Of a DNA stretch of 58,145 bases, positions 8,321-16,281 are shown in pieces. The stretch spans positions 1 through 58,145 of the forward strand of contig JAFTEH010000086.1 in the NCBI GenBank assembly GCA_017453745.1, written 5' to 3'. Source of the DNA: Spirochaetaceae bacterium (GTDB taxonomy: Bacteria; Spirochaetota; Spirochaetia; Treponematales; Treponemataceae). The notes under the pieces were generated by a model that was not told the origin of the DNA, searched no databases, and worked only from the letters and a program-made list of their open reading frames with translations. The translations under genes were made by a program, and so were the position numbers. How positions within the stretch are numbered: position 1 is the stretch's first letter; each line of letters begins with the position of its first letter.

Positions 8321-8401
8321 CGTGTGTGTTTTGAGTGTCAAGATCCCAGTGTATTGTCGGCTTACATTTCAAAACAGTGTAGGTGCCTTTTTATACCTGC
8401 T

Positions 8402-9058
8402 TTATAAAACTTTCTGTCCATTTACCTTTAATGAAAAGTTAGTTCCGAGCACCCGTGCAGCACGAGAGCACATTGTCATGCGCCCAAGAAATATGTCAAA
8501 GTAATCGTACATAGTACAGGTATTTTCATCAATGGTTAAGTGAAGAATAATTTTTTTATTCGCAGTATCGTATTCTAGTCTGTTATTAGTAACTGCATAG
8601 TTGACACGGTCATGTATGTCAAATAGTATTGGGTCTTTCTGTCTTACACGAGTTCTTCGTACATCAGTTTTATCTGCTATGATTACTGCTGCTGTTACTG
8701 GATCCGATGCGACTCCGGTGGATTCATCATGGTTTGCGATGGCAGATACAACTAACACCCTATCCTGAATGGACATATCAGTTTCCTTTAGAATTTCATT
8801 TGCGAGAATTGCCCCATATTCTGCATGGTGATTACGGTTTACTGCATTCCCAATGTCGTGCATAAATCCTGCAATGCGTGCAAGTTCAGTTTCGATTTCA
8901 CTATAACCAAAGGCGCGCAATACTTCAGCCGCTTTTTCGGCAACAAGCATTGTATGTGCTACAGAATGATCGGTATATCCCAATTCTTCCAGTATCGCAT
9001 TTCCCTTTTCATAATAAGCCAATATTTCTGAATTTTTTACTATATCATTATATTTCAT
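8402..9058 (-). CDS. HD-domain phosphohydrolase, unknown substrate
   Basis: The 218-residue protein has the HD signature: H in DHSVAHTMLVAEKA (about 30-43), the paired HD in GFMHDIGNA (about 64-72), a following H in NRNHHAEYGA, and a D in IADKTDVRR (about 127-135). This is the H...HD...D metal site of HD hydrolases. The protein is too short and lacks the extra motifs of an HD-GYP cyclic-di-GMP phosphodiesterase, so the substrate is unknown. GAGGAG lies 6 nt before the ATG at 9058. It converges on uvrB. Confidence 0.85.
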   Translation of the reverse strand: MKYNDIVKNSEILAYYEKGNAILEELGYTDHSVAHTMLVAEKAAEVLRAFGYSEIETELARIAGFMHDIGNAVNRNHHAEYGAILANEILKETDMSIQDRVLVVSAIANHDESTGVASDPVTAAVIIADKTDVRRTRVRQKDPILFDIHDRVNYAVTNNRLEYDTANKKIILHLTIDENTCTMYDYFDIFLGRMTMCSRAARVLGTNFSLKVNGQKVL

Positions 9059-9088
9059 ATATGCTCCTCATATTATTTTATTCTTTTG

Positions 9089-9150
9089 GGGACCTCTAAA
9101 AACTCATCGAGATGCTTCGCTAGTCGGGTATAGTTTTTAGAAGTGCTCTT
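9089..9150 (-). repeat. Dispersed hairpin repeat, copy
   Basis: Arms ACCTCTAAAAACT (9094-9106) and a matching TTTTTAGAAGT near 9136-9146 surround a loop that, read on the minus strand, contains GCGAAGCATCTCGATGAG. The same loop words occur at 24731-24791 and 57945-58001, so this is one member of a family. Confidence 0.7.
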
Positions 9151-9502
9151 TTGTTACATGACAATGATATGTACTTAATTTCCCAATAGGTCATAAAAAT
9201 TATTTATATGCGTAGTGTCTTGACTGATACTACTGTTACTAGCAACAAAAATGCAAGTCTTTTGATGAGAGGTTTTATAAGCCAATCACTCGTACATGTA
9301 CTCTCATTATTAAGTATTCACATCTTAATGTCAAGACCCATGCTATGTCTGACAAAAAATTAATCCCCCCTCTCTTAATAAAGATGAGTTTTCTAAAATC
9401 ATCTGGCTGTCCCTGTTCTGTTGACAGATAGTCCGATGTATACAATTTTTACATATCTGTAAAAAGAACATTTTTAGAAATAATATTAAAATAAATCCTA
9501 TC
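9151..9502. other. Gene-free spacer before the Fur-family gene
   Basis: No coding region with a plausible start is visible. The one clear structure is ACAGATA (9424-9430) with TATCTGT (9454-9460), a 7-bp inverted repeat about 65 nt upstream of the PerR/Fur promoter. It could be an operator or a hairpin; nothing else was recognised. Confidence 0.4.
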
Positions 9503-9530
9503 TTGAAAATTTTTATCTTTATGGTACAAT
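9503..9530 (+). promoter_or_regulatory. Promoter of the Fur/PerR-family gene
   Basis: TTGAAA (9503-9508) and TACAAT (9525-9530) are 16 nt apart. The start codon is at 9561, with GGTGGGA as ribosome binding site. Confidence 0.65.
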
Positions 9531-9560
9531 AGAACATTTGAGGTAAAAGGTGGGAAAATT

Positions 9561-9938
9561 ATGACTAAAAATGCTGAAATTATTTTACAGATTATAAACG
9601 GAACATGCGAGCATCCTACTGCAGAAGAGATTTTTTTAAAGTTAAAGGCTGAAAAACACAGGATGGTCTTAGCGACAGTGTATAATAGCTTAAAATTTCT
9701 TTGTGCAAAGGGTTTGATAAAAAGAATTCCTGTTGAAGGTTTTTGTGATAGATTTGATCGGGTGGAAAAACATGACCATCTTTGCTGTAAAGTATGTGGC
9801 AAATTAATTGATATTCGTTTGTCAGATATTACACAAGACTTAGAAGCTCAAATTGGTGAACATGTTATTTCGTATGATTTAAAGATTAATTACTTGTGTC
9901 CGGACTGTAGAAAAAAAACAACAAATATGGATTTTTAA
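9561..9938 (+). CDS. Fur/PerR-family metal-dependent repressor
   Basis: The 125-residue protein has a winged-helix DNA-binding half with the family hallmarks HPTAEEIFLKLK (about 17-28) and LATVYNSLKFL (about 37-47). A dimerisation half carries the structural zinc pairs CKVCG (about 76-80) and CPDCR (about 113-117), and the metal-site residues in EKHDHLCC. It is shorter than typical Fur at the N-terminus, missing about ten residues. PerR versus Fur cannot be settled by eye; the length, lack of a His-rich tail and an anaerobic host favour a PerR-like peroxide role. It is a single-gene unit with its own promoter and the ribosome binding site GGTGGG. Confidence 0.88.
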   Translation: MTKNAEIILQIINGTCEHPTAEEIFLKLKAEKHRMVLATVYNSLKFLCAKGLIKRIPVEGFCDRFDRVEKHDHLCCKVCGKLIDIRLSDITQDLEAQIGEHVISYDLKINYLCPDCRKKTTNMDF

Positions 9939-9959
9939 ATTTAAACTAGGGTTAAAAAT

Positions 9960-10106
9960 GGCACTGAAAAAGGCGTGCCGTTTTAAACCGCCGAGTTTCT
10001 TCCTTGAGTTTCCTTGCGATGAAGAAACTCGCTTATTAGGATGTGCGCATACTGCGCACGCAATGCGACAAGTCCCAAAACTGATGTTTTGCTCCTTGTC
10101 GCATTG
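9960..10106. repeat. Block of four consecutive hairpins
   Basis: Four perfect stems follow one another: GGCAC 9960-9964 with 9975-9979; GAGTTTCTTC 9993-10002 with 10021-10030; GTGCGCA 10043-10049 with 10053-10059; and CAATGCGACAAG 10061-10072 with 10095-10106. The last holds an inner stem CAAAAC/GTTTTG (10076-10081, 10086-10091). No open frame uses this sequence. It lies between the PerR-like gene and the U32 gene and could be a terminator region, a repeat cluster or a structured RNA. Confidence 0.7.
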
Positions 10107-10176
10107 AATTGTGGGGGTTTTTACAGTATTGCTTTTATGATTGTATTGACATATCTTTGAAGCGAATGGAGAGATT

Positions 10177-12423
10177 ATGGTAGAATTGTTAGCACCATGC
10201 GGAAGTGTCGAAACACTGAATGCTGCTATTAACGAAGGCGCTGATGCAGTTTATTTAGGTTTGAAAACATTTAATGCCCGTATGCGTTCAACCAATTTTT
10301 CATGGTCGCAATTTCAGGCGGCTGTTGAAATGGTACACAAGCGTGGAAAAAAAATATATGTTACTTTAAACACGGTGATAACTGAAGATGAACTGGTGTC
10401 AATGTTTTCAATTTTGCAATTTTTGCAAGAAGTTGGACCTGATGCGTTGATTGTTCAAGATCTCGGTTTAGTACAGTTGGTGAGAGATTTTTTTCCACGC
10501 CTTAAACTACATGCCTCTACTCAGATGAATATCGCTAGTAGTAAAGCCGCAAATGCAATGAGTCGGTCAGGAATTTCACGCGTTGTTCTTGCTCGTGAAC
10601 TTTCGCTTGATGAAATTAGAACAATTAAAAAAAATACATCTTGCGAATTAGAGGTTTTTGTACATGGTGCGCTTTGTATTAGTGAATCTGGGATTTGTTT
10701 GTTTTCTAGTTTTTTAGGTGGCAAGTCTGCAAATCGGGGCATGTGTACTCAAGCCTGTAGACGATTATATACGGTTGAAAACAGTGAAAAAAAAATTTCA
10801 GGTTACTTTTTTTCTCCATACGATTTGCAACTATTAGAGTTTATTCCTGAGTTAGTTGATGCTGGAGTAAGTTCATTTAAAATTGAAGGTCGAATGAAAA
10901 GTGCCGAATATGTGGGCACGGTTGTATCAGCATATAGGTATATGCTTGACAACTATCAAAACAACCGCCATGATGCTTTCACAAATGCTCGTCGTATTTT
11001 AGAAAATGATTTTGCGCGTAAAAAAACTACATTTCTTTTTCTTGACAATAATCTTGACAAAACACTAAACCCACAACAAAGTGCTGGAACAGGAATATAT
11101 ATCGGGAAAATTGCAAGTGTGGCTTCTGCAAGTGAGGAAAAACAACTCAAGCGGAATAAACCCAACGACTTATCCGAGCAGAGTGGCAAAACACAATTTG
11201 CGAGTTTGTCAAGTGAAGAAGGTTTTATGCCGGAAGTTGGAGATTCTATACGGCTGCATAACAAACAAGATACAAAAAGAGAAAGTTGTAAGATAAAACA
11301 GGTATATGAATTAAATGGAAAAACTTTTTTTGAAATACCGCTTGGATTTTCAGTTGGTGATACAGTGTATCTTTTGCAAACTAAGTCTATGACAAAACGC
11401 TATCCAGATATATTGCCTAAAAATCTTGAGCGTTTTACAAAAAAGCCGCACTTGCACAGAGAGAGATTTGCCAAAATAAAACAAAAAATGACAACATTTT
11501 TTTTTGATTCTGAAGTAACGGTAGCAGAATCTAGTGCGCATTCAAAGTCAAAGTCGAACAAAAAGCAAATTATAAATGAAAAAGAAATTCCGAATGGATT
11601 TTATGTACAGGTTTCTTCTATACAAGATTTACATAATCTTTTGAACATGCGTCCAAAACGGGTATGTATAAATTACAATGAAGATACGAGAAACTATTTA
11701 GTTGACAAAACAAAGGTTTTACCATTTGCTAAATCAGAAATCTTTATTTCACTTGATCCCTTTGTCAGCGAGGCACAATTAGAAAGCCTTGAAGCAGACT
11801 TACAGGCATGTTTAGATGCGGGGTTCAAAAACTTTATTGTTAATAATCCTGCACACATATCGCTATTACGGAATACAGGAACAAATCTCGTGGTAGGTCC
11901 ATATCTGTATGTGTTTAATCGGTTCGCATTGCGTTGGTTACATGAAAATTATTTAAAAGCCTTTGTTTCACCACTAGAAAATTCCTTTGACAACCTAGAA
12001 GCAACGCTTACGGATTTTGGTACACAACTTCGTAATAATGCGATAATTACTGTCTTTAGTTATCCAGCCTTATTTAGGATTCGCAAACCATTACCTGATA
12101 CATATAGTTTTACACAGGTGAGTGACAAGACAGGCGATATGTACCGCTTACTTTCGACACCATCTCAAAGTTTTGTATTACCAGAGCGCCCATTTTCAAT
12201 AACTGAAAAAATTGCAACATTACAAAAAAAAGGTTATCAAAAATTTTTACTTGATTTTTCTCATACATCTGTAAAAAAAAGTGACTATAAAATTATTTTT
12301 TCTGCTTGCTTAAATAGTGAAGGCTTGACTGACACTTCTAAGTTTAATTGGAAAGAAGGTTTTTATAATACCGAAAAAGTTGAAAGTATGAAAATGCAAC
12401 GAACTAATGCTGAAAAAAAATAA
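10177..12423 (+). CDS. U32-family peptidase-like protein (RlhA/TrhP type)
   Basis: U32 proteins were first called collagenases, but those studied in bacteria (RlhA, TrhP) hydroxylate bases in rRNA or tRNA. The 748-residue product opens with MVELLAPCGSVETLNAAI and continues with GADAVYLGLKTFNAR. It carries the family signature ExFVHGALC followed by SGICLFSSFLGGKSANRGMC (about 163-192), whose cysteines probably bind an Fe-S cluster together with CTQACRR. The KIEGRMKSAEYVG motif lies at about 234-246. A second, less conserved half follows. GGAGAG sits 6 nt before the ATG. Nothing near it shows which RNA it acts on. Confidence 0.85.
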   Translation: MVELLAPCGSVETLNAAINEGADAVYLGLKTFNARMRSTNFSWSQFQAAVEMVHKRGKKIYVTLNTVITEDELVSMFSILQFLQEVGPDALIVQDLGLVQLVRDFFPRLKLHASTQMNIASSKAANAMSRSGISRVVLARELSLDEIRTIKKNTSCELEVFVHGALCISESGICLFSSFLGGKSANRGMCTQACRRLYTVENSEKKISGYFFSPYDLQLLEFIPELVDAGVSSFKIEGRMKSAEYVGTVVSAYRYMLDNYQNNRHDAFTNARRILENDFARKKTTFLFLDNNLDKTLNPQQSAGTGIYIGKIASVASASEEKQLKRNKPNDLSEQSGKTQFASLSSEEGFMPEVGDSIRLHNKQDTKRESCKIKQVYELNGKTFFEIPLGFSVGDTVYLLQTKSMTKRYPDILPKNLERFTKKPHLHRERFAKIKQKMTTFFFDSEVTVAESSAHSKSKSNKKQIINEKEIPNGFYVQVSSIQDLHNLLNMRPKRVCINYNEDTRNYLVDKTKVLPFAKSEIFISLDPFVSEAQLESLEADLQACLDAGFKNFIVNNPAHISLLRNTGTNLVVGPYLYVFNRFALRWLHENYLKAFVSPLENSFDNLEATLTDFGTQLRNNAIITVFSYPALFRIRKPLPDTYSFTQVSDKTGDMYRLLSTPSQSFVLPERPFSITEKIATLQKKGYQKFLLDFSHTSVKKSDYKIIFSACLNSEGLTDTSKFNWKEGFYNTEKVESMKMQRTNAEKK

Positions 12424-12494
12424 AACCTAAATCTGTCATGTTATTTGTGCAGATTGCTTATTGTCTTTGGTACGCATTAAATTTGTTCCTATTA

Positions 12495-12595
12495 CATGTT
12501 GGTGGTTCTGATTGGCTCAATCAGAACCACCAACATGCGTGCGTTCGCAATGAAATGAGAACGCACAAACTATGCGCAAGTTTGCTAGGCAAACT
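12495..12595. repeat. Triple-hairpin spacer between U32 gene and galE
   Basis: Three stems run in series: a perfect 20-bp stem (12495-12514 with 12518-12537, 3-nt loop), GTGCGTTC 12539-12546 with GAACGCAC 12559-12566, and AGTTTGC 12579-12585 with GCAAACT 12589-12595. The second hairpin shares its core GTTCGCAATRAAATGAGA with 24825-24842. No T-run follows the 20-bp stem, so it is not a standard intrinsic terminator. Confidence 0.75.
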
Positions 12596-12649
12596 GCAAG
12601 TTAAAATACGCACAGTATAATTGTAATGAATATTTTAAACCTTGCTTAC

Positions 12650-12678
12650 TTGTATAAAGTTTTACTTTTGAGTATAGT
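12650..12678 (+). promoter_or_regulatory. galE promoter, leaderless layout
   Basis: TTGTAT (12650-12655) and TATAGT (12673-12678) are 17 nt apart. Only 7 nt then lead to the galE ATG. Confidence 0.6.
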
Positions 12679-12685
12679 GTACGAT

Positions 12686-13660
12686 ATGAAAGTTTTAGTT
12701 ATTGGTGGAGCAGGTTACATTGGTAGCCATGTTGTCAAACAACTTTTGGAAGCGTCACATAAAGTTACTGTATTCGATAATCTTTCTAGTGGGCGTTTAG
12801 ATAATCTTTTTAGTCAAGCAGAATTTATTCCAGGTGATACGAGAAATATTGCTGACCTAGAGCGTGCTTTTTCTAACAACTTTGATGCTGTTGTATATTT
12901 AGCAGCGAGTAAGGCAGCAGGGGAATCAATGGTTAAGGTGGAAAAGTATTCCACAAATAATATTGCTGCGACCGTTCATGTATTGAATGCTTGTACAAAG
13001 TTTCAGTGTAATCATTTTGTATTTTCATCATCTGCTGCAATTTACGGTAGCCCACAATATTTACCTATTGATGAAAACCATCCAAAGCAACCTGAAAATT
13101 ATTATGGGTTTACAAAACTAGAAATTGAAAATGTATTAACTTGGTATTCAAAATTACGCGGTTTGCACTTTGCTGCATTGCGATATTTTAATGCTGCTGG
13201 TTATGATCCTGATGGCACACCATCTGGCTTAGAGCAAAATCCGCAAAACTTAATTCCACGCATTATGGAAGTGGCAGTTGGGCGTGTAGATGAATTACAA
13301 GTTTTTGGGAACGATTATAATACTATTGACGGTTCGTGTGTGCGCGATTATGTACATGTGACAGATTTAGCAAAGGCCCATGTTGATGCTCTTGCATATA
13401 TTAGTCAAAACAAATGCGACCTGCAAGTAAATTTGGGAAGTGAAACAGGAATTTCGGTATTCCAAGTACTTGAAGCAGCGCGTCGTATTACGGGAAAAAA
13501 GATACCATCTCGCATTGTTGAGCGCCGATATGGGGACCCTGCTACACTTTGTGCAACTTCGGCACATGCACGCAAAACAATAGGTTGGAATCCTCAGTAT
13601 TCAGATCTTGACACAATCATACAAACTACATGGAATGTTTATAAAAACATCCAAGTGTAA
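12686..13660 (+). CDS. galE: UDP-glucose 4-epimerase
   Basis: GalE interconverts UDP-glucose and UDP-galactose for galactose use and surface sugars. The 324-residue extended short-chain dehydrogenase has the NAD motif GGAGYIGSH (about 7-15), the catalytic Ser region FSSSAAIYG (about 112-120), the YxxxK motif at YGFTK (about 138-142), and ALRYFNAAGYDPDG (about 164-177). The start at 12686 gives the usual MKVLVIGG opening; an upstream TTG or ATG would add an unlikely leader. No ribosome binding site is present and the -10 element ends 7 nt upstream. Confidence 0.93.
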   Translation: MKVLVIGGAGYIGSHVVKQLLEASHKVTVFDNLSSGRLDNLFSQAEFIPGDTRNIADLERAFSNNFDAVVYLAASKAAGESMVKVEKYSTNNIAATVHVLNACTKFQCNHFVFSSSAAIYGSPQYLPIDENHPKQPENYYGFTKLEIENVLTWYSKLRGLHFAALRYFNAAGYDPDGTPSGLEQNPQNLIPRIMEVAVGRVDELQVFGNDYNTIDGSCVRDYVHVTDLAKAHVDALAYISQNKCDLQVNLGSETGISVFQVLEAARRITGKKIPSRIVERRYGDPATLCATSAHARKTIGWNPQYSDLDTIIQTTWNVYKNIQV

Positions 13661-13690
13661 TCTGTATGTGATAACTCTAAAAATAGTCTT

Positions 13691-13754
13691 ACTGTCTGCC
13701 TACCTGACAACTGCTTGCTCTCTAGAAGTAGGTTTGTCAAGTCAAGCAGACAGT
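13691..13754 (+). terminator. Hairpin after galE, possibly a repeat copy
   Basis: ACTGTCTGC (13691-13699) pairs with GCAGACAGT (13746-13754), followed by TTTT. Outside it, CTCTAAAAAT at about 13676 and TTTTGGGAG at about 13754 resemble degenerate arms of the dispersed hairpin repeat. It can serve galE and the convergent cyclase gene. Confidence 0.5.
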
Positions 13755-13810
13755 TTTGGGAGCCTTTGAAATTACGATTTTCATTGTCAAACATGTAACA
13801 TGATGTATTT

Positions 13811-15928
13811 TTACTTTTCGGTTGCGCGTATAATGCCCTGTTCAGTTGTTATTCCTTCCTGTATATATCGTTCGCACAAGGCTTTGTACTTTTGAGCCAC
13901 TGGGTCATTGAGGCTTGAAAAAGCCAAAGCCGCTTTGTCAAGGTCGCCTTCATAAAAGGTATCTAATGCAGATTTAAATTGGGTATATGTTGTTTCATGC
14001 GCTTTATAGTCTTCAGCAAAGAATGGCTCATACACAGTAACTGCTTGGCTTTTTCCCACAACGGCGATGCGTCCGATTTCTCTAAATCGTATCTTGTCAG
14101 TTGCTTTTTCACAAGCATTTTTTGTAGCTTCAGAACAGAGTGTATATGTTCCAAATAGTTTGTTTATACCTTCAAGCCGAGAACTTAAGTTGACAGCATC
14201 GCCGAGCATGGTATAGTCAAATCTGTTATTTGAGCCCATATTCCCCACAACAGCGATACCTGTGTTAATACCAATACGCATTTTTAATGGGCGACCGCCT
14301 GTTCGTTTTGTAAAGGCTTGCTCGTGTGCACTTAATATGTTTTGACATGTGAGCGCTGCTTCAAGAGCAACGGCAGCGTGGTTTTGTACTTCAACAGGAG
14401 CATTCCAAAATGCTATAATTGCATCGCCTTCATACTTGTCAATAGTTCCACCCGATTTTAAAATGACATCACTCATTAACGAAAGAAAATCATTTAGGAG
14501 AGCTGTTAGTTCTTGCGGTTCAAGATTTTCAGAAATAGTGGTAAATCCCTGCAAGTCAGAAAAAAACATTGTTAATTCGCGCCGCTCACCACCTAATTTT
14601 AGTTTTTCAGGATTGGCAATAAGTTCTTCTACAACGGCTGTGCTCACATATTGGCTAAATGCTTTTTTTAAGTATCTTCGTTGTTTGCCTTCGGTTGTGT
14701 ATGAAATTGACAAGGAAACAAGAAATGAAAGTACAATACCTAAAAGTATTGTTGTTGTTTTTAAGTAAAATCCACAATAAAATAGAACGAGGCTTCCTAG
14801 AAAAAAGATACTAACATTTATGACAAAAAAGAAAAATATTTTGAGTAAAAATACTGTCTGTCCTTGTCTTTTTGATTGGGCAATTTTTAAAATAATACTT
14901 GAAAGAATTATTGCGAGAGCGAGAGCAAAAACTTCTATTATGTATGGCACTTCTCGTATAAACGAATTATTTAAAATAGTGTCAAGTAATGTTACATGAA
15001 CACCAACTCCAGGATAGTTTTTTTGTAGTGGTGTGCTTACTAAATCAAAAAGTCCTGGAGCATAAAAGCCAAAAAAAATAACACAGTCTTCAAATAGTTC
15101 TGGTTCTAGGAGTGGCTCGTTCCCAGTTTTGATTGCGTCCAAACTTTGTAAGATTTGGCTCGCATTGTATGGAATATGTTTATCGATAGAGCGATGGTAT
15201 CTAAGATATATAGTATCATCTTTTAAAAGTGGCAGTTGATATTTTTGGATAATCTCTGTTACATCTGCGGTAGTATTACTAAATCCTTCCTGTATAAACA
15301 GTGGAGAAATACCAAGTGTTGGAAAAAATGCATCGTTATAAGGAACCCCTAAGCGAGCACGCCTAACAACGCCGTCAGCATCAGTTACACTCATCACACT
15401 AGCACAGAGGCGAGCGGAATCTCTTATGATATTGATAGGTTGTGTTTCGATAGAGAAATTGTCAAGTTCATTTGTAGAATCTATTTGTCCATTCTTTTCA
15501 GGATTTTTCTTAAAGTGAATGGCTTGTACAGCTGCTCCATAGTTTTTGGAACTTTCTGCAAAGGCTTTGTCATCTTGTGCGCCATATACGGAGTCTTCAG
15601 AAAAAAGCACATCAAAACAAACCGCCTTAGATTTGGCAAGAGAAAAAAACTCAAGTAATTCTCCGTATGCGCTGCGTGGCCAAGGCCAACTCCAGTTTCG
15701 CTCGTTTTGAGCCCAGTTTAAACTTTCTTGGTCAAGGAGTACGAGTACAATATTGTCTGATGGTTTCCCACGGTCAGCAGTTATATTTAAATAGTAATCA
15801 TATAGTTTATATTCAAATGTGTCTGAAATATGCGACTGTGAAAAAAATATGCAAACAACAAAAACAATAACAACCGTAGCAAGTTGTAGACCTCGCTTTT
15901 TTAAAATATCCATATACCCTTTTGTCAT
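13811..15928 (-). CDS. CHASE2-domain adenylate/guanylate cyclase (class III)
   Basis: This 705-residue membrane sensor makes a cyclic nucleotide, probably cAMP. Residues about 12-29 are a membrane anchor, and about 35-320 form an extracytoplasmic CHASE2 sensor domain (with VLVLLDQESLNW and WPWPRSAYGELLEFF). Three membrane spans follow at about 325-410. The catalytic domain has FFSDLQGFT (about 455-463, metal Asp), IDKYEGDAI (second metal Asp and a base-selecting Lys) and YTMLGDAVNLSSRLEG (about 570-585). The Lys and Thr pattern favours ATP. AGAGGT lies 5 nt upstream of the ATG. The stimulus is unknown. Confidence 0.92.
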   Translation of the reverse strand: MTKGYMDILKKRGLQLATVVIVFVVCIFFSQSHISDTFEYKLYDYYLNITADRGKPSDNIVLVLLDQESLNWAQNERNWSWPWPRSAYGELLEFFSLAKSKAVCFDVLFSEDSVYGAQDDKAFAESSKNYGAAVQAIHFKKNPEKNGQIDSTNELDNFSIETQPINIIRDSARLCASVMSVTDADGVVRRARLGVPYNDAFFPTLGISPLFIQEGFSNTTADVTEIIQKYQLPLLKDDTIYLRYHRSIDKHIPYNASQILQSLDAIKTGNEPLLEPELFEDCVIFFGFYAPGLFDLVSTPLQKNYPGVGVHVTLLDTILNNSFIREVPYIIEVFALALAIILSSIILKIAQSKRQGQTVFLLKIFFFFVINVSIFFLGSLVLFYCGFYLKTTTILLGIVLSFLVSLSISYTTEGKQRRYLKKAFSQYVSTAVVEELIANPEKLKLGGERRELTMFFSDLQGFTTISENLEPQELTALLNDFLSLMSDVILKSGGTIDKYEGDAIIAFWNAPVEVQNHAAVALEAALTCQNILSAHEQAFTKRTGGRPLKMRIGINTGIAVVGNMGSNNRFDYTMLGDAVNLSSRLEGINKLFGTYTLCSEATKNACEKATDKIRFREIGRIAVVGKSQAVTVYEPFFAEDYKAHETTYTQFKSALDTFYEGDLDKAALAFSSLNDPVAQKYKALCERYIQEGITTEQGIIRATEK

Positions 15929-15948
15929 AAGTACCTCTTAGCTATCTT

Positions 15949-15976
15949 ATGATAATAAAATTGAAAAAAAAATCAA
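15949..15976 (-). promoter_or_regulatory. Possible promoter of the CHASE2 cyclase
   Basis: On the minus strand TTGATT (15976-15971) and TATCAT (15954-15949) are 16 nt apart, about 20 nt before the ATG. Confidence 0.4.
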
Positions 15977-16020
15977 AATAAAAAAATTTTTTACTTCTTT
16001 TTTTTGTTTGTAAAAAAGTA

Positions 16021-16281
16021 TATAATACAAGAAAATATAAAACTTATTTATAAAAAGTTTTGTATACGGTTGAGTTTGAAATCACAGTAGTGTGGCGGTT
16101 TCAAATGCCACCATTTTCTCTGCTCTACACAAAACCTGAAACTTGTGATAATGCACTGCTCGGTTTTCGTATGAGGGCACCATTGATAGTGGGTTTGCTG
16201 TTTTAACATGCTGAACCTTTGAATTTTACAATTATCCACATATTTAAGCCGTACGGTAAAGTAGTGTGGAGGAGGTGAGTT
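16021..16281 (+). promoter_or_regulatory. Long structured leader of the orphan ABC ATPase
   Basis: A perfect TATAAT (16021-16026) has a poor -35 region. About 250 nt of untranslated sequence follow before the TTG start. Hairpin-forming pairs are visible, for example GTGGC...GCCAC around 16092-16111 and TTTGAAA...TTTCAAA spanning about 16074-16104. It matches no riboswitch consensus I know. The ribosome binding site GGAGGAGGTGA (16268-16278) is very strong. Confidence 0.4.

Noticed and set aside
8322..8504. 60-codon plus-strand frame after uvrB
   Set aside because: Most of it is antisense to the HD gene and it has no SD.
16021..16281. FMN riboswitch before the ABC ATPase
   Set aside because: The conserved FMN-element sequences are absent, although a riboflavin importer would have fitted.
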